The notes under the pieces are model-generated. The model worked only from the letters and a program-made list of their open reading frames with translations, was not told where the DNA came from and did no database searches. A DNA stretch of 64,000 bases, from contig KV425611.1 of the NCBI GenBank assembly GCA_001632425.1, positions 114,055 to 178,054 of the forward strand. Direction: 5' to 3'. This document shows, in pieces, positions 45,790 to 57,713 of this stretch. Made by a program: the position numbers and the translations under genes. The stretch's first letter is position 1; every line of letters begins with the position of its first letter. The DNA comes from Neolentinus lepideus HHB14362 ss-1 (taxonomy: Eukaryota; Basidiomycota; Agaricomycetes; Gloeophyllales; Gloeophyllaceae).

Positions 45790-46343
45790 AACACTGACGA
45801 GGACTCACTGCGGGTGGTTTGGGTTAATCGCTGCGGGCAGTCAATGCTTCTGTTCTTCGAAGAAAGTAGAGAGCCCTCCGACGTGTCGCTCTACGACTCG
45901 TCGCGGGACCTCGAGTACTAGTGCACTAGGCATGATAAGAATGATAGCGTTGTTACATTCAAAATATACCTTCAGAACCACCGGGGCGGACTGTGGCCCG
46001 AGGATGCAAGAATTGGCCTCAACGCGACCGCCAATATGTTGCCGGAAGTTATGGAATTATTTTCGATCTTTCCTGAGAAGATTATTAATGGAAGAAGGAG
46101 AAACATTCCGTAAGTTGGAGGGTGTTTAACCTAGAACATAGTCCGTTTTGAAATACAGTCCGGCGTGGGAAGGGAGATTGTCCAGACACACTGAACACAG
46201 GACACTCTCATGAGTCTCAAGTAGGCAGTAAAGTTACCATACCGAGTCAGGTAATGGCACCGCGAATAGACTTCGAGACCCTCTCTATTCCCGAACTTGC
46301 TTAGACTTGTTCGTCTAAACAAATACGCCGCACTAAGGCAACC
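45790..46343. other. Divergent intergenic region
   Basis: About 550 bp between the F-box gene and DPH5, both reading outward. It contains presumed promoters; small frames show no recognisable content. Confidence 0.45.
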
Positions 46344-47431
46344 ATGTTCTATATCATTGGACTAGGACTATGCGATGAAAAGGATATTACAATTCGTGGG
46401 CTGGAGGTGAGTGGATAATCTCCTTCAGACAGGATTGAAACTGATTAGATGGTACACTGTGTCTAGGCTGTTAAAGGATCCTCTCGTGTGTACTTAGAGG
46501 CATACACAAGCATCCTGATGGTTCAGAAAGAGCAGCTGGTAAGCAATCTGTGTGCATGATCTCGAGCAATCCTTATGATCACATCGCAAGGAAGCATTTT
46601 ACGGCAAGGAGCTAATTCTCGCCGATCGAGACATGGTGGAGACAGAAAGCGACGAGATCTTGCGAGGTGCGGCTAAGGAGGATGTCTCATTGCTGGTGGT
46701 TGGAGACCCATTCGGGTAATCCCACATACGTCCTTGAAGAAACGATGTACTAACCATGTTTCAGGGCGACGACTCATACGGATATGCTTTTGCGTGCACG
46801 GGCACTCGAGATCCCCTGCCGAGTCATCCACAATGCATCTATCATGAATGCCGTTGGTGCTAGTGGTTTACAGCTGTACAACTTTGGCCAGACGGTGTCC
46901 CTTGTGTTCTTCACAGAGACATGGAAACCGGACAGCTTTTACGACCGTATTAAGGAGAATGCAGACCTCGGCATGCATACTTTGGTGCTACTCGATATTA
47001 AAGTGAAAGAGCAAAGTGAAGAAAACTTGGCCAGGTACGGTGTGTCGATCGAATGAATTTCATTGCTCACGACCTTGCGAAGAGGGAGGAAGATCTACGA
47101 ACCGCCACGATACATGTCAATCCCTCAAGCTGTGTCCCAGCTGATTGAAATTGAGGAAGACCGTCAATCTGGTGTCCTGTCTCCAGAATCTACCCTGGCG
47201 ATCGCACTCTCGCGAGTAGGAGGAGGGCCGGGCAACGAACGTATTGTGGCAGGCACACTCGCTGAGCTGAGTGTCCAGTCGCCTGAGATGTTTGGCGAGC
47301 CGCTGCACAGTCTGGTGATTGTCGGGAAGAGAGTGCATCCGCTGGAGATCGAGTACGCTGAGGAGTTCGCAGTCGATAGAAATATATGGCGTAATGTTGC
47401 GATTGGGGTGTATGGGTGCAAATTTGATTGA
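46344..47431 (+). CDS. DPH5: Diphthine methyl ester synthase
   Basis: SAM-dependent methyltransferase of diphthamide biosynthesis, modifying the conserved His of elongation factor 2. The start gives [20 protein letters not shown], the family hallmark. After two introns come [17 protein letters not shown] and [15 protein letters not shown]. The SAM-site segment [15 protein letters not shown] is completed across an intron. [19 protein letters not shown] and [20 protein letters not shown] are core motifs. The last exon carries [20 protein letters not shown] and [19 protein letters not shown], ending at 47431. Size, about 285 residues, matches yeast and human enzymes. Confidence 0.95.
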
Positions 47432-47919
47432 TATCTGACCATCACACCGGCTGGAAGTTCGAAGATAATGCCATAACAAGATTGTCATCTCGTCACTTCA
47501 AGTTAGCGTCTTATCCGCAGTTGTCCGCAGCGCCATTCTGCTGATCTTCCAACGGTCATGCGTATTCCTGCTCCTGAATCGATAACGCAGTCTGGGCAGT
47601 CTGACATCGGTTTGTGTACAATGGACACAGGGTCGAGGTCCTCGTTTCGGAGTCGACTATTTCGAGCGGCGAGGAGTGTAGGTGAGTCTTTGCGTTGGGC
47701 CCATCGGTATTACTGAGATATATAACGCGGTCACAGGTGGAAGCGTCCGTGTTTTACGTATTCCATGGTGTTTGTGACTTTACTGCGGCAGAAAGAGAAT
47801 CGAGAATTTAGCGCTTGAGATTACCCTTGCCGCAGCTGCCGCAGTTGGAGCTCCATATGCTTCCAGAGACTGCAGCTTTCTTTTAAATTCACGCAGACCT
47901 CGTCCTCGTTGTCGCAGCA
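47432..47919 (+). other. Intergenic region
   Basis: Nearly 490 bp between two plus-strand genes. It holds presumed 3' UTR and promoter; no supported gene. Confidence 0.45.
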
Positions 47920-49606
47920 ATGATCATCACTGACGCAGCTGAAGACACTCCCAAAACGACAGAGGCTCACCTCGAGGCGCAGCGGGCTGGCGAGTCTGCG
48001 CAGCAGCAGGCCCCTCCTCCCCAGTATTCATATGACACCCCTGCGGACATGTATAGTTCACCAAACCTTGCACAAATGCATCCGCAGCCTGCCGGTCGAC
48101 GATTCCTGGAAGCCTTCTGTGTGGCAATTGCAATCTGGCTCTTGCTGGGCGTGTTCACGGGCAGTGTATATGATATGGCGCATTCGAGACATGGATATGG
48201 GCGGCACCCCGTAAGTCTCTTGCTTTTGTACTTTCTCTGCGCATGGGTCCTTCAATGTCGAATCTGTCCGTTCAACAGTCCATTGAGCAGGACGGGAACG
48301 TAGGCTGGCCCTCCCACGGCGACGGGACGGTGGACCTTTGCACCTCGAGCGCCGAATGGCACCAAAGCGGTTTCCAATCTTTTGAGCAAAATACGACTTC
48401 TTCGTATCCCAAGTCGGTTGTAACGTCGTTCAGTCTTCCCTCGTCGTCCGACCTTGTGTACCTCGTTGCCCATGGGTCACAATTGTCTGGCACTCTTGAC
48501 GTGCTAGACGATGGCTCAGAGCGAGGCGTCGTCAAAGTAGATGTCACGATATACTACTACGATGACAGCGCACTGGGCCGTGCATCCATCTGTAAGCTCA
48601 AACGGGACGAGGGTCAAGTCGGCCTTGGGTTCTTTGTAAGTTTTTCCCCCACACAATTGCATTGTACAACACATGACTTTATTGACATTTTCATAGACAC
48701 CCATGCGCCCGGGATCTCCCTCATGGCGGGACCGCATTCACATGGAGGTCTTAGTTCACTTCCCGGCATTCCCGAGGGAGGGTATCCTTCACATTCCGGC
48801 CTTCGACACCAATCTGCCGATGTTCTCGCAACGGTTGGGCGCTCTTGAGAGTTCCGTCTACTTTGACTGGCTCGCTCTGCGATCATCAAATTTCCCTATT
48901 TCCAGCCAGGTATGTCCTGGCCTTAATACTATGACATACGTTCTTGCATCTTACGTCCACTGTAGTCCGTCAGGGCGCGAAATATACGGATTCAGACCAG
49001 CAACAGTCCAATTGAGGGTATATTCGCGACGGACGGTTACTTGGCGCTGACAACCTCCAACGCGCATATACAAGCTCAGATAGGCCTTTACAACGACGAC
49101 GGTGTCAATGCGACCGAGCTGGTTTTGACAACAAGTAACTCGTCAGTGCTCTCCATGTATCTACACTGTGTCCCATAACTTACCACGTTCTATCCAGGAA
49201 CATCAACTCTGAAATCAGTATGCACTCCACCACCTCCAGACACACTGGCGGTGCCTTCAAATCCACCGTCAATACCAGGAACGGCCGAATCGATCTTTCA
49301 CACGTCGACGCGCCTATTGACTCTCTTCTGGATCTCACCGCTCAAACGTCCAATTCTCCAGCCACAGTGAATCTGCACCCAACATTTGAGGGTGCGTTCG
49401 CCTTACGGACGTCTAATGCGCAGCCTGCGATAGAGGTAGGCAGGGGCGTACCTGACCCGGCGCATAGGGGCAGGGATAGGCAGGTGCGGCAGTCAACGAG
49501 GCAGAGAGGCGCGCTCCAGGGAGAAGTGTTTTGGGACGAGAACAGGAGGCAGACGGGATCGGTGTCGCTGGCTAGCAGCAATGCGCCTGTGCGGCTTTAT
49601 TTGTGA
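47920..49606 (+). CDS. Single-pass membrane protein with beta-rich (DUF4097-like) outer region
   Basis: The start gives MIITDAAEDTPKTTEAHLEA. A Pro/Gln-rich cytosolic segment (ESAQQQAPPPQYSYDTPADM) precedes one transmembrane helix, EAFCVAIAIWLLLGVFTGSV. The large outer portion, over at least four more exons, has repeated Ser/Asn/Thr beta strands: LRVYDGYLALTTSN-like and VLTTSNS segments, then NINSEISMHSTTSRHTGGAF, VNTRNGRIDLSHVDAPIDS and SVSLASSNAPVRLYL at the end. Repeated 'TSN' turns resemble the putative-adhesin beta-helix fold (DUF4097). Function is unknown; a surface or vacuolar location is inferred from topology only. Confidence 0.7.
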
Positions 49607-51553
49607 TTTGGTGTGTTGAGTATTCTCGCATGGATGTGGATTGTATCGAGTTCAATGTAGCGCTTTGTTGTACGACTACCTTACAAAATTGAGTCTACGC
49701 CTCTTCGTTGTATTGCTTCCCAGATGGATGATCCTTGACGTCAACCCTAAGTACATTACGGCGTACCGGATGATCAAGTCGATCACGTACGTACAACTAA
49801 CGGCAAGTACCAACTCGAAGTAGCTTAGTGCTCGTTCATTGTACCATCACTGTACTCTTCCAGTACCATCATCGCTGTCTAAGCGTAGAATGGATGCCAG
49901 TGCAACATTCAAGATCTCCGCCGACTCACTACATGGCTTCGTCACTTCTCCTGACGATCCCGAAGACATCAGAATCCGAAATGTGAAGAGACAGGAATGT
50001 GTGGCATGCATTGTCGCTTCTGAACTCGAGCTAACAGCGCTGGCGCTGATATCCTGGCCCTGATATAATATTCCGATAGCTTGAAATAGAACAAGGTCTA
50101 CTAGTACGAATTCGAGGCTTCTGGGTGTGCAGAGCGGCTGATTTATTCTGACCAGTGAATTGGCAGCGAAGCACCTGCCTCACCGCTCAATTCAGATGTT
50201 CAGGAAGTCCTAGTGCTTTGAGTGCGACCACGTCCTTGATTAAGGTTATAAGTTACACGTACGTGTTTTCCCCGAGCCGTTTGAGAGAATAGCAGCCAAA
50301 CCAGCACAGAAATCCAGCAGACCTTATTTTGTCCGTTTCCTGAGCGGAAGCTGGCGGTCTTGCAAGCCCATCGCATGGCATATGCGGCGATCTCGTTGCA
50401 GACAAGGTCCGTTAATTCCTGGTAATCATCCTGCTGTCGCAAGGCATAGACAACGCAAGCACGATGAAACTCGTCGCGAAGCTCAAGCTGTGGCAGAGGA
50501 CTGAAACGTTCGCTGAGGAAGCGAGTGAAAGATATTTGGGATATTGACTGACGACCCGTGCGGCAGTTCTTCAAAGCTCCGATATATTGCTAATACTACG
50601 GTTCTGGTACGCGTATGCGAAAGATTACGGACAGGGATGACGACCCAAGGAGTCCAAGAGTGCGACGCGCAAGGTTGTGATCGCCGCCAGCAAGTACTAG
50701 GGGGTCCAGGATCTGGGCTGAGCCAGCCACTGATGAATCTCGTTCCCAGGTAAGACCGCTGTATACTGTACGTTATTCTCGGGATGTTCGGGTACCCCGC
50801 TTCAATGCTAACAATATTTGGTCCTTCAAAGTGTGGCAGGCCTGGTTTCACCACCGCATTTTAAGGATAAATACCCGCCTTCGAGTTCTCTTGGTCGTTA
50901 TCCGTGCTTGCCACGTCACGCCAGGCCGCGACTGATGGTGTTCTGTTGCAAGATACCTTCCTCCTCAGGCTAGTTGTGATTGTACCTAGTATAGCGCTAT
51001 ATAAATACATGTTCTCTGGACGCCACCCACGGATGCATGTGGTCCACTCTGACACAAAGGATACGTACATATTGCGTTGGTGAAACGTTGTTATTTATTT
51101 AAACGTTTGGGAGAAGTAAGAATCATCGGCTTCTTTTCTCTAGCCGCGGCTACGAGAAGCGGCACCGACTGGGTACCGCTGCAGTGGCTGTCCTCGTCTT
51201 GTAGCTTTCCTGCACAAATTGAAATGATTTGGAGCGACAGAGGGGTCGAGGCCCTTAAGCGAGAACGTCTGTAGGATCACTCCCTAAACATCGCTGAGAT
51301 GGAGATTAGGGGGAAGTCGCGCTGGCGCCCCGCTCTTGGAAAGTTCTATTTGCACCGCTTATGGGTGCTTCCGGAATTCCAGAATCCAGTAGGTAGTCTC
51401 GGAACTCCCAAACACAGACAATCCCCTTTTATAGTCTTTTATACTCCAGTTACAATGCTATCCTTTATCTGAGCCCACTCTTGTGCATCGACTTTGAACA
51501 CCCCCGCAACGCTGTTGACTACGCCGCAGCCCTCAGTCCGCAGGAAGTCCGTA
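49607..51553. other. Long intergenic stretch
   Basis: About 1.9 kb. On the minus strand, frames at 50200-50574 and 50483-50854 read like fragments of a protein (for example LELRDEFHRACVVYALRQQ and LTDLVCNEIAAYAMRWACK). They overlap in different frames and I found no convincing splice model, so they are left uncalled as a possible eroded gene. The sequence just upstream of 51554 should hold the promoter of the next gene. Confidence 0.35.
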
Positions 51554-52429
51554 ATGTCCTCGCACCCGGAACACATCGAAGAGGTTCGTGTTCGAAGCAA
51601 GAAGACTGCCCAGCGTATTAATGAATATCGCAGATATTTAAGAGAGTGGAGGAGGAGAGTGAGCGGCGCGCGGCCGAAGAGCAGACAGAGCAGACCGAGC
51701 AGACCAGTCAGCAGGGGCGTCGGTCAAGACCGTCGTCGTCGGGGGCTCCGGGGGGTCGGCGGCGTGGCGGCAGCGTGTCTATATCTCGGTTCGGAGAGGT
51801 ATGCAGTGGTTCGTACTGTGTTTTACGTGTCCTGACTTCTAGAGGCTTGCATTTTCAGCCAATAGAGCCTACGACCGAGTCCAGCTCGAACAGCATCAAC
51901 AGTGCTGTCCGGTTGTCGCGGATTGCATCCAAGTCAAACGTCTATCAGTCCCGAATGCATGTACGTCTGCTTCCTTACATCCAATTCAAGTCCTATATCC
52001 CTGTTCTAGACTGCAAATAACAGTAGCGACTCATTCGCATCAATGCACGACGAGGGCACCCACGAAGACCATGACGAAGACGAGGAGCACGTCACCCAGA
52101 TGCGGACGATCACCGGGCGACAGACACTGACCAAGTCCGTCGGTGAGATGCTCGCCCGCTCCATGTCTCGATCCAGATCGAACTCGCGATCCATAATTGC
52201 CCCCTCCGACACCGGTACCTCTGCCGTGGTCATCGGCGTCTCCGTCCAGCAGGCAACTGTTCCCGTCGCGCATGACCAAGAGGACGAAGCCAGCTCAAAC
52301 TCCTCGACAGTATACGCGCAGCGGAACGGGCCCTCGCCAAGTAATAGGGACAGCTGGGTGGCCAAGGTCACACAAAAGTTCCGGCGTAAGAGCAAGTCGC
52401 CCGTGGACGGCCAGGCTGCGAGTGCATAG
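51554..52429 (+). CDS. Ser-rich charged protein, unknown function
   Basis: Four exons. The start at 51554 gives MSSHPEHIEE. A 50-nt intron (51584-51633) joins IFKRVEEESERRAAEEQTEQ with exact phase. A Gly/Arg/Ser-rich segment (RSRPSSSGAPGGRRRGGSV) runs to SISRFGE. Two more introns lead to PIEPTTESSSNSINSAVRLS, then to DEGTHEDHDEDEEHVTQMRT, MLARSMSRSRSNSRSIIAPS and a basic end, KFRRKSKSPVDGQAASA. Predicted length is about 235 residues. No signal peptide, membrane segment or known domain is present; the protein is probably largely disordered. SR-type dipeptides hint at phosphorylation or RNA association without proving it. Confidence 0.6.
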
Positions 52430-52934
52430 GTCGTAGCCAACTTCATTTTTCTTTTGCTGGTATCATGGACTTGGATCTCGTCGTCTTGTCTCATCTTGCT
52501 CTGTCTCATAGCTTTGCTTAATCGTCTCATCCCTGTTTATCCTCGTGTTTCATAGCATCATCTTCCTGCCCTGCTTTCGCAATGCAATGCAATCTCCTGT
52601 TCCATGCTGTTCAATTCCATTCCTTGACGGTCCACGCCACTCGGATGCTCACGTGACCGCGCGCTTCTTGTGTCTCGGAGTCGGTATCTCTTCCGGACCT
52701 TGACAATTAACGCCAGGCCCAAGACAAAAAGCGTGTCTTGACAGCTCAAGCGCTCATGTGCATGGGCCACCATCATACATGGCTTATATAGCCCGGCGCT
52801 GTTCGTCTCTCTTCACAGCGTCACCTCCCTGTTCCCTCGTCTTCAGAACCTTGTATTACGACTTTTCCCATCTTTCGACGATCTTTCGACGTATTCCTGA
52901 GGGCGTGTCCCAAATTGTATCGCTACCATTCCAA
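52430..52934 (+). other. Intergenic and promoter region
   Basis: About 500 bp between two plus-strand genes, with a TATA-like element near its right end. A 174-codon minus frame crossing into the preceding gene is an antisense shadow. Confidence 0.45.
52785..52790 (+). promoter_or_regulatory. TATA-like element
   Basis: TATATA followed by GCCC, about 145 bp upstream of the ATG at 52935; consistent with a strongly or inducibly expressed small gene. Confidence 0.4.
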
Positions 52935-53794
52935 ATGTCCATGTCTACTAATGTCTCATCAACATCAGCATGTTATGTATCCCGTAGGCTTCCGGTGCCA
53001 CCGATGTACTATGTATGTCCTTCTTCGCAGATACGTTTGCTTTAGCGCTGATCTTGTTTCGGGCGGCCATACTAGTACCCCACTGCAGTCGTACAAGAGC
53101 CAGTGCACTACTCGCCCACTGCCCCTGTGACCAGCGTGTTCGCAGATGTCCCTTCACCTTTGACTCTCGACACCAAACTATACAACCGTACTTCTAATAA
53201 CCCTAATCCGATGCCCCGGAACGAGGTCTTGAGTTTCTTGGACGACGATGAAGTAACGCTCTCCGACTGGATTGACCGTACACTCCTAGATTTGTGCTTC
53301 GATCTCTCTTGTTTAGAAGAACTGGACGATCAACTACTGCTTGCGCCCCTCGACGCCTTTGCTGCCATTTGCTGGGCCGATGCTGTGGATAAGGACGACC
53401 ACACGCGTCCGTGGCCCTGGGGTTACAGCGATACACAGCAGGGGTTTGACTTCGATAAGATTTCTGATGTGGAGTCTGAGGAGACGGCGGGGCCATTGAC
53501 TCCGACGCAGTCGCGCGCAGAAGAGATGCAGAAGCAGGTTTCGTTCGACGAGGTACGCTGTTCCCATTCCTTCCTTACAGTCGCACGCGTGTTGATGTTG
53601 CTATGCAGGAGCCTCGCAATTCAGTCGAGATCCAGACGAGACAAGGCAGACGCCTCTCCTTCGTATTGTTGACCCCACCATCGGCCATGTCGGATCCCAA
53701 ATATTCCATCCACTACTTCCCGACATCTCCCCGAAAATCAAATATCAAGAAGCAGTCTAGGTTGAAACGCCTCATGGCATGTCTGCAGTCATAA
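52935..53794 (+). CDS. Acidic protein, unknown function
   Basis: Three exons. The start at 52935 gives MSMSTNVSSTSACYVSRRLP, ending VPPMYY. An intron ending at the acceptor 53073-53075 leads in phase to YPTAVVQEPVHYSPTAPVTS. The second exon has an acidic helical core: RNEVLSFLDDDEVTLSDWID, TLLDLCFDLSCLEELDDQL, LAPLDAFAAICWADAVDKD. It runs to KQVSFDE, and a second intron joins EPRNSVEIQTRQGRRLSFV. The basic C-terminus is KKQSRLKRLMACLQS. It has no secretion signal and no recognised domain. Clean splicing and a TATA element support a real gene of about 230 residues. Confidence 0.62.
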
Positions 53795-54049
53795 GGTTTG
53801 TTAGACCGGCGTGGGCTATTCTTGATACTGTCCTTGGTGATTGATGAGCTAGTATAGGGTCCTCCACCTTCGTCTTTTCTTAACCACATCTACCTCGCGC
53901 GGCACTGTAGCAGGCCACATCCGATTGTGCACCGACTTCATCAGATTTGCAGGCATATTTGGTTGTCTGTAGGCTTGTTTGCTTCGGCATTGCGTCGTTC
54001 GTTTCATTGCGAATTTACCACTGGAACTTTAATTACTATACTCGTCCGG

Positions 54050-54185
54050 GTCGGTCTGAAAATTCAACTCGTCTGGCTTGCATTCCGCGACGAGGACTAC
54101 ATGCCTCTCGCATGACGCCGCCCAGTATCAGCGCGTGGCAGAGGTTGGACAGTCCTGCACGGAATTTTAACGGCTTCGTCTCTAC
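54050..54185 (-). pseudogene. Relic of a GH71 C-terminal domain
   Basis: Translation of the minus strand gives KPLKFRAGLSNLCHALILGG, then after a frame change RHVVLVAECKPDELNFQT. Both align with the C-terminus of the intact GH71 gene at 55800-57578 (SFQLHAGLSKLCHPLVPGG and RDGVLVTSCKPDSFEFQ). No catalytic domain is attached, and the frame is broken between the two blocks. It is a remnant of a second, tandem glucanase gene. Confidence 0.55.
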
Positions 54186-55081
54186 GACTGGTAACAGCTA
54201 GAGATCTCAAGGCTACAACTATTGATGACCTGCACCCGTCATGAGAAGATCACTTAGGTAGGTCCTCTGTATCATTAAGAGTATCACTTAACGCGCTCTT
54301 GGCTCCTCGTCCAGTTGTGGCATAGTCTGAGTGAGCGTCATGGACGATCACTTGCTCGAGGATGTCGTTCAATGGAGGGTGACGCTGGAGGAACACGAAC
54401 TCTCAGAGGATCCTTGCTGTACGGCAAAGGAATGCCTCCTTTGACGAGGCTGCTGAGAGTATGTCCACGCAAGTCATCATAGGAGCAAGCGTGGCGTCGT
54501 CTTCATCCTCGAACTATGTTCGAAATAACCATTAGGTCCTGTGGAAAATGGGGTCGTGCCGACAGAACACATTGGGCCGTTCATCTTCTGCCTGGAGACC
54601 AGCTTACAGAAACCTTGTTGCTGCAAGAATAATTCTCTCAATCACCGAACTTAAGAGAGACGTCGTAGCCGACGAAGGTTCCCAACATAGAGTGTATCAA
54701 TCTGACAACATAACCACCAGTCGCAAGACAGTAAATTGTATCAAAAACACTCACTGGCAGATTTCGATCCTGAAGACAGAGGCGGTATCTCAACGGCGGA
54801 GACGGCTTGAGAGAATGTACACAATGGAAGACATGAAACTCTTGAAATAGTGCGGATCTTCTAGGTGTAACTTACCGACAGCTTTGCCTAAGGCGCTATG
54901 TTGTCTTCCATGCTTTTCAGTATCTGGTTTCAAACCACATGAAACAGAGGAATCCTCATTCCTCAGATTTCCTGATTATTCAAAGCCGCCGCCGACAGTT
55001 GCCTCGTCATTGACGGAGCTATAGATACGAAATTTAGCGTCACAAACTCTACTTTGTAAAAGCAAATTCTCCAGCTTCTAC

Positions 55082-55649
55082 TCACCATTCTACCCAGCCT
55101 CCTACAATAACTTCAGTTCTAGCGCAGCGTCCATAGCGAGGGCACCTATGCCGCTCGTTGCTCTGCCCAGTGAGAACCATGCTCATCATTTGAAGGGTGA
55201 CGCCACTCGATATGCTTCGACCATACATTCGAATCCAGGATTGTTTTCCCCCGTTGTCACAGAAAACGTCATATCGTCCGCTCTGACCCACCGGTCTTGG
55301 AAAGGCGTATTGACAATGACGTGGAATTTCTGCATAGATCAACAAGTGAAACTGAGTTGACTTCTTAGAGTATCGATTCACTTCACATGTTATACACAAT
55401 GGTCAGGCAATATCATACAGTACCTACCCGACATGCAGCGGTCACAAATTCATGATATTCGTGGCTTGCACTCTCGCGATCACTGAGGGCCTTCACAATT
55501 CGATAAGCTAGCGTAGCCACGGCAGTAATGTCGCCCACGGCATTGTAGGCAATCAGGTAACAGTGTAGTCGTGGTTGGATGCCGGAGAACAGGCGTCTGT
55601 TGTGCTCTTGCCTTGACAGGTCTAAGTCTAAATTAACTTGTACATCCAA
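55082..55649 (-). pseudogene. Decayed fungal ubiquitin-like-domain protein fragment
   Basis: The upstream segment reads AVGDITAVATLAYRIVKALS followed by DRESASHEYHEFVTA, a pattern common at the start of a large mushroom protein family. The downstream segment reads KFHVIVNTPFQDRWVRADDM, then in another frame GRSISSGVTLQMMSMVL and RHRCPRYGR, resembling the ubiquitin-like domain and CPRC motif of the same family. The frame shift between blocks and the absence of start and linker argue for a broken gene. Family assignment is from memory of patterns and is tentative. Confidence 0.4.
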
Positions 55650-55799
55650 TGACTATTATTGCCGCGCACCTTAAGTCACTTTAAGCAAAAAGTAGATCTA
55701 TAGGGTATGTTCCCGATACTAGACTCAAGCTCACCATGCAATCCAAAGTTTCTCTGTCATTCGCCGGATGGTATGAGATCCTCAGACTCACTCGGTTAC

Positions 55800-57578
55800 C
55801 TAATGTTGTATTGACCTAAACGACTTCGCCACTAACGCGTTAAAGTTGTACAAGACTGGACAACTCTGGAACTCAAAGCTATCCGGCTTGCAGCTCGTGA
55901 CAAGAACACCATCTCGACCTAGTTCGGCCCGCATAGTGCCGCCCGGGACCAGTGGGTGGCAGAGCTTTGACAGACCTGCATGCAGCTGGAACGACTTAGC
56001 ATCTTCGCTTCCGGATGATAGGGTGATGATTGCAGGGGCTGTAGCCATAACGACCACCCAGAAGACGTCATCAGTCTGTGCAGCGTTATGATATCAATCC
56101 ACTTGCTCCCAAACGCAGGTTGGAGTGTCCTCACAAGTTCCCAGTTTCGAGGACGAGGAACGTCATCAGGCGCCCATGCATCCTTGGGGTGCGGTCGACC
56201 CCAGATATATATCGTGTCTGTGGTAATTGGAGGGTATTTCCCTGTCTTGAAAGCTCGCGCAAAGTATGAGGTGAGCTCGAGCCATGCGTCATGGGGGTAT
56301 CCGTTGACCCATGCCTGCGAGTTCGGCTGTGCGCCTTTGATAGGGCCGATGTAATGAGATTCTCCGTAGTCTGACGGATGTAGACGCGATCAAAACCTGC
56401 ATGCCAGCGAAGATAGATGCGACCGACCGTTCCAAGATATTATTTGAACGATGTCCACGTTGTCACGAGCTACGACCAATTGTTCCCATCGGCGAACGAG
56501 GAGCCAGTCGTCTCCGCGGTATATCCACTAGCAGCGGGGAACATCATTTTCAGATCTCGGACCATCGAGAGTTATGAAGACTCACATTTTTATTCCAAGA
56601 AGCTGCACCGTAATGCTTTACCGTAAAGATCCATAAAACCATAATTGGATAGTTTAAAAGTAGTAGGCGTACCGTGAAGAACCATGGCGAGATAGCAGCC
56701 ATGAAAGTCTTACCGCTAAGGTGACGGATGTGATGGGAATCGGTGTCAAGCCTGGGACATCGTATCTCCTCAGGGGGTGAATTTGGAGTCAAATGCAAGG
56801 GCCATCCGCCATTCCACTATACAATGCGCGAATGCGGTCCAGTACTGAGCGAAGTATTAGGGGATGCGAAGTACTAACATTGAAATAACCGTCACTGCAC
56901 TTGAGCTTGGGATGTCTGGCTGGTTCTACGAAGAACGAGGGGATGAGATGGATCTGCAAACATGTTAGCGTAAGTTCAAGATCACACAGCAGGAAAGCAT
57001 TGGACATCACAGGCTTAATGCCCTCTAACGCTTTCTTCACGGCCATCCAACCATGGTTCAGATCTGCATGACCGAACATGCTGTTTTCTCCCGCGAATGT
57101 CGATATCATCACCTTGCCGTCATAGAGAAATTGGTTAGGATGCTGTGAAACAAGCCTGACATAATCGAGCAGTAGGCCAATATCCTCCTCGCGTTCCGAC
57201 GGGATAGACCTACGAACTGATCAGTCCATCACCAGAGTTAGTCCGAGACCGTTTTCTGAGGAGGGCGCACGTCATATCAAAGCTGATGAACAGCTTGAAA
57301 TGGAGTTGACTCTGAAGGGCTGCTGCATAACAGTCCAGGACTCGATCTCTTTGCCAGCTCTCCCGGCCGATGTTAAGCGCAAATCCATCTCTGATTCGGG
57401 GATTCTATGTCAGGTCAAAGTGCTTGAAAGTGAGGCATGAAGCGTTCTGACATGTCGTGCCTATGAGCGAGCTTGATGTCTTCCAACCAATCTTCGATAG
57501 TATATGGCTAAGTCCAGGTTAGCTTCGACGTCCCATGTGTAATGTTCGATTTACGCTCACGTGGGTGTTCCCCACCAT
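55800..57578 (-). CDS. Glycoside hydrolase family 71 alpha-1,3-glucanase; N-terminus unresolved
   Basis: Enzyme hydrolysing alpha-1,3-glucan of fungal walls (mutanase). The visible 5' end reads FMVGNTH, then across an intron PYTIEDWLEDIKLAHRH. Next come DGFALNIGRESWQRDRVLDC and FKLFISFDM, the hallmark VMISTFAGENSMFGHADLNH, IHLIPSFFVEPARHPKLKC, and VDIVQIISWNDYGESHYIGP with the family's WNDYGES motif. The C-terminal beta domain includes VVVMATAPAIITLSSGSEDA and ends RSIQH at 55800. At least ten short introns occur. No signal peptide is found: the FMVGNT exon should be preceded by more sequence, yet a tRNA gene begins about 50 bp upstream. The gene may be 5'-truncated or have an exon beyond the tRNA. 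Confidence 0.8.
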
Positions 57579-57629
57579 GAAGCTACATAACCGTTGAGGA
57601 GATACAAGTGTTGAGAAACAGTTAAAGAA

Positions 57630-57713
57630 TGCCCTCACGCCGGATTGAACGACGGACCTCATCATGACTGTCTCACGTACGAGTGATGCGCTCTACCACT
57701 GAGCTATAAGGGC
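57630..57713 (-). tRNA. tRNA-Thr (anticodon CGT) with 12-nt intron
   Basis: The minus strand folds as a standard tRNA. The 7-bp acceptor is GCCCTTA/TGAGGGC with discriminator A; the D arm is GCTC-AGTGGTA-GAGC. The anticodon stem is CATCA/TGATG with loop CTCGTA, intron CGTGAGACAGTC, then A. The variable loop is AGGTC and the T arm is CGTCG-TTCAATC-CGGCG. Mature length is 72 nt. The intron sits one base 3' of the anticodon, the normal eukaryotic position. Anticodon CGT reads ACG codons. Confidence 0.93.

Larger units (their letters stand above)
53795..55799. other. Gene-poor stretch with relics
   Basis: Two kilobases with no intact gene. It contains a frameshifted fragment resembling the neighbouring GH71 gene and a decayed ubiquitin-like-domain fragment. 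The rest (54200-55080) shows no recognisable coding sequence on either strand. Confidence 0.45.

Noticed and set aside
52006..52530. 174-codon minus-strand frame
   Set aside because: Antisense shadow over a plus-strand gene with coherent exons; no recognisable motif and no consistent start.
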